A stretch of DNA of 64,000 nt, from contig NZ_CP128400.1 of assembly GCF_030389965.1 (NCBI RefSeq), positions 2,389,414-2,453,413 on the forward strand, read 5' to 3'. Positions 59,002 to 64,000 of the stretch are shown in pieces. Made by a program: the position numbers and the translations under genes. Position 1 is the first letter of the stretch, and each line of letters begins with the position of its first letter. This DNA is from Candidatus Chlorohelix allophototropha (GTDB taxonomy: Bacteria > Chloroflexota > Chloroflexia > Chloroheliales > Chloroheliaceae). The notes beneath the pieces are model-generated. The model searched no databases and was not told where the DNA came from. It saw only the letters and a program-made list of their open reading frames with translations.

Positions 59002-62000
59002 ATGGAAGACAAAACTAATTTTGCTTATCTACAAATATATACACGCCACTCTAGTTTTGGTAGCCTGCTTGAAATTTCTGAACTGGCATCACATCTGCTT
59101 GAAACTACAGTCGGAACAAATATAGCAATCGCGGTCACAGATACTTTTTCGGTTGCCGCACTACCTGAGTTGCAGCGGTTGCTTGCTGGATCAAACATAA
59201 CGCTACTTGCCGGGATGGAGGTAGGGTTTAGCTTTGAGGGCAATCGGGCATTGCCCTATTCTCTTCTTTTGCTGGCTGAGAATACAGCGGGCTATTCAAA
59301 CCTCTGCCACCTCGCCAGCTTAGCTTTACAGCGCGCTGGAGATTCGCCCCTTACCGCTTGCCTGAGTTTGAGCGAACTGGAAACTCATCATAACGGTTTG
59401 ATTGCTATTAGCCCCTACTTTGGAGGGGCGGTAATGTCGGCGTTAAGGTTAGGAAAAACCGGAGAGGCAAAAAGCCGGGCACAGGCTTTGCGAAATTTAT
59501 TCGGTATTGAAAATTTTTACTTTGGATTTTCCCCGATATCCCCTGAGCATAACTCGCAAAGTGATAATCCCGAAATTAAACTCAATGCCGCGCTTAGCAA
59601 ACTGGCGCGAGAACTTAAAGTAGGGTTAGTTGGTACTGGCGAAACAAGGTATCTCACCACCCAAGCAGGCAATGCTTATGCTGCATTACGGAGTCGTATG
59701 ACCCGTACAATAACTACCCAGTTTCCTGCATCGCTCTTGCAGCGGGCGCAAGGGGATTGGTTGTTTGCGCCTACACCGTTGCGCCCAAATGCTCCTTTAT
59801 ACTTGCGTAATTCAGCTGAATTACAACTGGCTTATAGCAAAGCTGATGCTTTAGGCAACAACCAAAATATTGCCGCGCGTTGCTCCAGTTGGGATAAAGG
59901 ACTAGAATTTGACTCAGTTTCTAAAATCAAGCTTCTTTGTGAAGATATACTTCCGAAAATAGTCGAAGAGGCTGCTCTAGAACTGGCACACACCAGAATT
60001 CAGTTAGAACTAGCTGAACTAGCCCAGACTGATATGGCGGGAACTCTTCTGGCAATGTTTAAGGCAATCGAAGCCTACGGTGATTCCGGTATATTGATTC
60101 CGCGGGGCTTAGACGACAGTTTTATAGCATGGATATTGGGGCTAAATCGTCACAAACCTGCCTACGAATTGGTTAGTCCGGTTTTCGAAGGGCGCGCGGC
60201 ACGTTTGCTTGCCGGGTTGAACGCTGAAATGCGGGTCATGGCTAAACTCGGTTCTAGCGCGCCACTGGCTAAATTACCCTCAGAAATAGGCGCAATACCG
60301 CTGGCACATCCACGTTTTAGTGTGGTAAGCTTGCACCAATTACCCCTTTCCGCCCTTACGCCCCTCCAACCCGCCGAAACTAAATCGGGGGATATAGTAG
60401 AAAGTATGCTTGCCGGAGGCGTTCTACCAGAAACGATTGGTTTGCTCGAAATTGAGGAATCCAAAACTGTTGCATGGGTTGAACATACCCTAGCGATTAT
60501 CAATAAGGGGCGAGAAACTGAGCCTCGTTTGTCTCTTGTAAATCTTCCAGTGCAAGCGCCTTCTGAATCAGACGATCGCGATTATCTTAGAGTGGTGTTG
60601 GAATATCTAATGTCAAAACACCCGGCAGCATGTTACGGGGCAGCTCTAGGTTTGGCAGAATTTCACCAGCGCGCTGCTATAGCAGAAATGATTCGGCGAT
60701 CCGGCGTAAAGCTGTTATCTCCTGATCTGCAAAAGCAAAACGTAGAGTGTACGCTGGAAGGTGAAAATTCTTTGCGCGCCGGGCTGTGTCTAGCAGTAAA
60801 TCGGTTAGAAGCTGCAAAATTGTCTGAAAATGCAAATTTAACACTGGAAGAATTGGCGCAAAAATTTACATTTGACCCGGAAGCTTGGGAAAGACTTTGC
60901 TGGAGTGGCGCTCTGGACGGATTCGCACAGCGGGAAACGCTGGCAAACAACATAGCTACTTTACATAATTACAGCCGAGCGTATGCTGATTGGAAAAGCC
61001 AACAACAGAAAAGTGAGAAGAAATTAGCTATACCTGAGCGTCAGGGGCAATTGTCTCTATTCGATTTACCTGAAACAGAAAATGAGATGATTGAACCAGC
61101 AACCCTTCCTCCTGTGCTAAGTCTTGCGGAAACCTCTGAAAAGCTACCGAAATTACAATTGTTACGCCATCAGTTTGAGGCTTTAGGTTTCTATACAGCC
61201 GAGCATCCCCTATGGGATTGGTGCGTAACAGGGGCGGCAGATGCTAATCGCTCTGACCCGGTAGAACTGGTACAGGCTCTAAAAGCCGATACAATTGTGC
61301 CCTTAACCGTTGGTGGTTTTGTAACTGGTCTAAGGCGGATACCCCTTGCTGCTGAACAAAGTGGTGGGCAGGAATTTGCCGTGGCGTTGTTGGAAGACTG
61401 GAGTGGTCGCGCTGAATTGGTCATTCCTCACCTACTTCTAAATGGTGGAACAAATATAGCAGAAGGTGAAATAGTATTTGCGCTTGTTCGGCGCGTTATA
61501 CCTAACAATCAAAATTCGCGCCCTGCTTTGGTAGCGGAAGCAATTAGCTTAACTCCCTTTGCCGAAAATGCTGCCGGAGATTTTGAAGAGTCTGCTAATT
61601 ATGATACTACCCCCGAAAGCGCTGCTCCAGTACCTTCAGATGAGTGGGCTACAAGCTTGTTTTCACAATATGAGGCTCAGGAAAATAAAACTGCTACTAC
61701 TTCACCGGAGGCAAAAGCTTCAAAACCTAAAGCCTCTGCAAAAAAGGTAGTTGAAACGCCGCAAACGCGCCGGGTTCATATTTATCTGCCGCGTACCGAT
61801 GACCCTGATGAGGATACAGGCTTGATGGTTGCGCTTAAAAAGGTGTTAGAACAATTTCCGGGTCAGGATGATTTATATATCTACTTACCCAAAGAAGGCA
61901 GCGGCTTTAAAAGATTTCGCCCTGCTACTCTAAGCGTGGCATATTCTTCTGACCTATTACAAGCGGTTCAAGCATTGTTAGGTCCTGACAGCATTAAAGT

Positions 62001-62010
62001 AGATGAGTAA
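59002..62010 (+). CDS. DnaE-like protein lacking the polymerase active site (degenerate Pol III alpha paralogue)
   Basis: A 1002-residue protein aligned by eye with DNA polymerase III alpha. PHP-like region (~1-255): YLQIYTRHSSFGS replaces the HxHxxYS motif and AVTDTFS replaces TDHG, so metal ligands are lost; LLLLAENTAGYSNLCHLASLA and NGLIAISPYFGGAV match well. Around residues 375-400, ILIPRGLDDSFIAWILGLNRHKP replaces GPGRGSAAGSLVAYxLGIT, and the PDxDxD aspartates expected soon after are absent. Later: YLRVVLEYLMSKHPA (fingers end), LEELAQKF, LCWSGALDGF (HhH part), QLSLFDL, LLRHQFEALGFYTAEHPL, an OB-like VGGFVTGLRRIP ... LLEDWSGRAELVI, and a C-terminal domain. Shorter than DnaE (~1150-1200) because palm and fingers are cut down. 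Probably a non-catalytic replication or repair factor. No RNA or operon partner nearby. Confidence 0.78.
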   Translation: MEDKTNFAYLQIYTRHSSFGSLLEISELASHLLETTVGTNIAIAVTDTFSVAALPELQRLLAGSNITLLAGMEVGFSFEGNRALPYSLLLLAENTAGYSNLCHLASLALQRAGDSPLTACLSLSELETHHNGLIAISPYFGGAVMSALRLGKTGEAKSRAQALRNLFGIENFYFGFSPISPEHNSQSDNPEIKLNAALSKLARELKVGLVGTGETRYLTTQAGNAYAALRSRMTRTITTQFPASLLQRAQGDWLFAPTPLRPNAPLYLRNSAELQLAYSKADALGNNQNIAARCSSWDKGLEFDSVSKIKLLCEDILPKIVEEAALELAHTRIQLELAELAQTDMAGTLLAMFKAIEAYGDSGILIPRGLDDSFIAWILGLNRHKPAYELVSPVFEGRAARLLAGLNAEMRVMAKLGSSAPLAKLPSEIGAIPLAHPRFSVVSLHQLPLSALTPLQPAETKSGDIVESMLAGGVLPETIGLLEIEESKTVAWVEHTLAIINKGRETEPRLSLVNLPVQAPSESDDRDYLRVVLEYLMSKHPAACYGAALGLAEFHQRAAIAEMIRRSGVKLLSPDLQKQNVECTLEGENSLRAGLCLAVNRLEAAKLSENANLTLEELAQKFTFDPEAWERLCWSGALDGFAQRETLANNIATLHNYSRAYADWKSQQQKSEKKLAIPERQGQLSLFDLPETENEMIEPATLPPVLSLAETSEKLPKLQLLRHQFEALGFYTAEHPLWDWCVTGAADANRSDPVELVQALKADTIVPLTVGGFVTGLRRIPLAAEQSGGQEFAVALLEDWSGRAELVIPHLLLNGGTNIAEGEIVFALVRRVIPNNQNSRPALVAEAISLTPFAENAAGDFEESANYDTTPESAAPVPSDEWATSLFSQYEAQENKTATTSPEAKASKPKASAKKVVETPQTRRVHIYLPRTDDPDEDTGLMVALKKVLEQFPGQDDLYIYLPKEGSGFKRFRPATLSVAYSSDLLQAVQALLGPDSIKVDE

Positions 62011-62351
62011 GGAAAACCTTTTTCTTATAGATTTAGCGCTACTTGGCTATTTTACGAGTTAATTCTCGATTCCAAGCAATAATCGAGAAAATATAAATAC
62101 GCCTCGTTTATTTTACTGAGAGAGAGTCAATGCAAAAGGAGCTATGACTCTCTACTTCTCAATTTTCTCGTCACTCCTGAAGACTTACAAGACACCCCAG
62201 GGGGATTTCTCATTCGCATTTCGGTGCAGGCGCGCGTTTTGAGAAATCCCCTTTATAGAAATGTTCAGGTAATCTAACCTGACCTCCCGCGTATCTGAAT
62301 TGTAATGACTTATTTGTAATGCTATAATTCGCGAGTAGTCTGGGAAACAAT
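62011..62351. other. Spacer with three perfect inverted repeats
   Basis: TTCTCGATT/AATCGAGAA (62063-62071/62081-62089), AGAGAGTCA/TGACTCTCT (62121-62129/62145-62153) and GGGGATTTCTCA/TGAGAAATCCCC (62201-62212/62240-62251, followed by TTTATAG). The third could be a terminator. A 32-codon frame at 62145 with AGGAG only 2 nt before its ATG is doubtful. The region is otherwise AT-rich. Confidence 0.55.
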
Positions 62352-63119
62352 ATGTTGGGAAAATTAGAGAGTACCGAATGTTTGGAGACAACATTGGTTT
62401 CTGACCTCCCGCTTGGTACAATAATATTACGTTGTCGAGAACAAACAGCACGATATCTACGTCGCGAAAGCTACGATTCTTCTGCTTGTTTTGAATTATG
62501 GCGACGCGCAATTGTACTTAAAGATGAGGGCGCTTGGGAAGCGATTTATAATAATTATCGCCCTTTTGTGCGTAATTGGCTACAACGCAGTACCGGCAAA
62601 TACCCGATGGTAAATCTGGAAGAAGATGTACTGATAAACGGGGTGTTTTTTCGGATTATGCGATATTTAACCCCTGACAAATTTTCAAAATTTCCCTCCC
62701 TAGCTTCGATTCTTCAATATCTCAGAATGTGCTGCCAAACCGAAGTGATGGATTTAATGCGGGATTTGCAGGGGCGAAACCAAGACGTTCCAATTGACGG
62801 ATTTAATGATGATGATTCCTCGGATGATCATGGTTTAAAACATCTTGACCGGATTGGCAGTTTAGTGGATGTTGAGAAAGAAGCTATAGATACTGCCGAT
62901 CGCAATCCTTTCTGGAGTTTGGTGGCGGTACGTCTTCCTGATAAGGTTGATCAACTGGTAGTGCACGCCCGTTTTGTGCTGGAAATGCCCCCTCGTGATA
63001 TTGCACAAAGCTTTCCACAATATCTTCCCGATGTAAACGAAGTTTATCGCCGTATTAAAAATGCTATCTGGCGTTTAAAAAATGATCCAGAACTTCGAGA
63101 TTGGTTAGAAAATCGTTAA
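62352..63119 (+). CDS. Sigma-70-like regulator, divergent
   Basis: A 255-residue protein. CFELWRRAIVLKDEGAWEAIYNNYRPFVRNWLQRS resembles the start of sigma region 2, and NGVFFRIMRYLTPDKFSKFPSLASILQYLRMCCQTEVMDLMRDLQGR its continuation. The C-terminal part (VLEMPPRDIAQSFPQYLPDVNEVYRRIKNAIWRLKND) fits a divergent region 4 helix-turn-helix. It is best read as a member of the ECF-like sigma superfamily with weak similarity. It is followed by a double zinc-finger gene 118 bp downstream, which fits a sigma/anti-sigma pair. No clear SD before the ATG at 62352 (GGGAAAC), so the start is uncertain. Confidence 0.65.
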   Translation: MLGKLESTECLETTLVSDLPLGTIILRCREQTARYLRRESYDSSACFELWRRAIVLKDEGAWEAIYNNYRPFVRNWLQRSTGKYPMVNLEEDVLINGVFFRIMRYLTPDKFSKFPSLASILQYLRMCCQTEVMDLMRDLQGRNQDVPIDGFNDDDSSDDHGLKHLDRIGSLVDVEKEAIDTADRNPFWSLVAVRLPDKVDQLVVHARFVLEMPPRDIAQSFPQYLPDVNEVYRRIKNAIWRLKNDPELRDWLENR

Positions 63120-63237
63120 ATTGGTAAAAAACTTTGTTTCTTACGTTTATCAAACTATGAGGGTTTAATTGAAAAGCCCCTATAACGTGCAAAGTGATTA
63201 TTGTGGAATGGTTTGAGAAAACGAGGGTTACTAACCA

Positions 63238-64000
63238 ATGGCAGATTATAAAATGATAACAGCTTGTATAGACCCACAAAACACCTTTGATAGTGATGTA
63301 CCAGCCTATGTAGCAGGCGCTGGCAGACCACACTTTGTAGCGCATCTGGAAGTCTGTGAATTTTGTCGGGCTGAAGTAAGCCAGTACAAAATGCTTGAAA
63401 GCAATCTCCTTAGCTCGCTTACCCTGAAGCGTCCTAAATTAAGATTAGATTGCCCCCCATCACAACTACTGGGAGAATACTCTTTAAAGTTGCTAACCAG
63501 CGTAGATAAACGTAAAATAGAGAAGCACCTCAAGCAATGTCGGTTCTGTGAAGCTGATTATCAGAATCTTATCTCAGCGGTAGCGGAAGTTGAAGAACCG
63601 TTGCAAATATTGGAGGTGCATGTTCCGGTTGTAGAAAAACTGCGCAGGATTTACGCCTCACTGGTGAGTGGACAGCCAAAGCTGGCTTTGCGGGGTGGTA
63701 CTGCTTTTAGTGAAGGCAAACCAGTTTCACTTGATTATGCGGTAGAAGACCTAACCATAATGCTTACCTTGCAACCTGCTAAACCTCGCAAGGGGCAAAT
63801 GATTCTAAGCGGTACAGTGCTACGTGACGCGATGTCAGGAGATGAACTTGCCGGTACTTCAGTCAGTGTTATTCGGGGCGGAAAAACTGAAGCAAGTGAA
63901 TCATTGGATGAAACGGGCAGTTTTTATTTTGAAGGTATTCAAGCTTCCAGTTCCTTTACTATAGAAATGGAATTCTTGGATAAAGTGGTGATTGTAGCGG
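63238..64000 (+). CDS. Double zinc-finger anti-sigma-like protein (runs off right edge)
   Basis: The frame from ATG 63238 stays open for 254 codons to the window end. Residues ~34-42 read HLEVCEFC and ~98-105 HLKQCRFC: two H-x3-C-x2-C motifs of anti-sigma zinc fingers, in one chain, preceded by ACIDP. From about residue 165 a beta-rich part begins (LTIMLTLQP), and ~195-250 (ELAGTSVSVIRGGKTEASESLDETGSFYFEGI) looks like a carboxypeptidase-regulatory or Cna-B-like repeat. GAGGG lies 10 nt before ATG. Probably controls the sigma-like protein encoded just upstream. C-terminus not seen; no membrane helix in the visible part. Confidence 0.68.
   Translation, partial: MADYKMITACIDPQNTFDSDVPAYVAGAGRPHFVAHLEVCEFCRAEVSQYKMLESNLLSSLTLKRPKLRLDCPPSQLLGEYSLKLLTSVDKRKIEKHLKQCRFCEADYQNLISAVAEVEEPLQILEVHVPVVEKLRRIYASLVSGQPKLALRGGTAFSEGKPVSLDYAVEDLTIMLTLQPAKPRKGQMILSGTVLRDAMSGDELAGTSVSVIRGGKTEASESLDETGSFYFEGIQASSSFTIEMEFLDKVVIVA

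Noticed and set aside
62145..62243. 32-codon frame with AGGAG upstream
   Set aside because: The ribosome site is only 2 nt from ATG and the frame overlaps two inverted repeats; product has no recognisable feature.
63306..63533. Minus-strand 75-codon frame near the right edge
   Set aside because: It lies opposite the open double zinc-finger gene and has no support of its own.

Overview
The window looks like a chromosomal segment of a member of the Chloroflexota. This rests on the character of the 16S rRNA (26475-27951), the mix of ECF sigma and zinc-finger anti-sigma genes, a class III-type PhaC, PATAN-type chemosensory genes and moderate GC with AT-rich spacers. The assignment is an inference from reading, not from a database search; class and genus are left open.

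Left third (1-20.5 kb): a copper module on the minus strand (N-terminal 620 residues of a CopA P-type ATPase cut by the window edge, a CopZ-like chaperone, and a membrane protein fused to a cupredoxin domain) is followed by two tandem cassettes on the plus strand. Each cassette is a ~1570-residue Tat-exported multicopper oxidase plus its own tatA. Both oxidases carry the same unusual insert of twelve Gly-rich tandem repeats between the second and third copper-binding parts, and both end in a fibronectin-III-like domain. Copper handling, Tat export and the copper enzymes plausibly form one functional unit. Then come an ECF sigma/anti-sigma pair and a membrane Ser/Thr kinase.

Middle (20.6-31.7 kb): a DUF4180 gene; a minus-strand run phaC-dgt-DNA methyltransferase with overlapping genes; a divergent acyl-CoA ligase; and a complete 16S-tRNA-Ala-23S-5S operon with a textbook promoter and long processing stems around 16S and 23S.

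Right-centre (31.7-44.9 kb): a minus-strand operon in the gene order of the Pil/Pix chemosensory systems (small protein, response regulator, PATAN protein, response regulator, CheW, MCP, CheA hybrid) with purM as the last gene, closed by an intrinsic terminator. An M16 peptidase lies upstream.

Right (45-64 kb): an integrase remnant, a GNAT acetyltransferase, an M50-type membrane protease, a TetR regulator, a branched-chain amino-acid type ABC operon (livK-H-M-G-F) followed by two small enzyme-like genes, a CcrM-like methyltransferase, a caspase-fold protein without its catalytic histidine, an HprK-like kinase that appears to start at ATT, a double-domain universal stress protein, a degenerate DnaE paralogue without the polymerase aspartates, and a sigma-like/anti-sigma-like pair running off the right edge.

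Most notable: the twin repeat-bearing oxidase/TatA cassettes, the DnaE pseudo-polymerase, the pseudo-caspase, the Pix-like operon ending in purM, and several long perfect palindromes in spacers.
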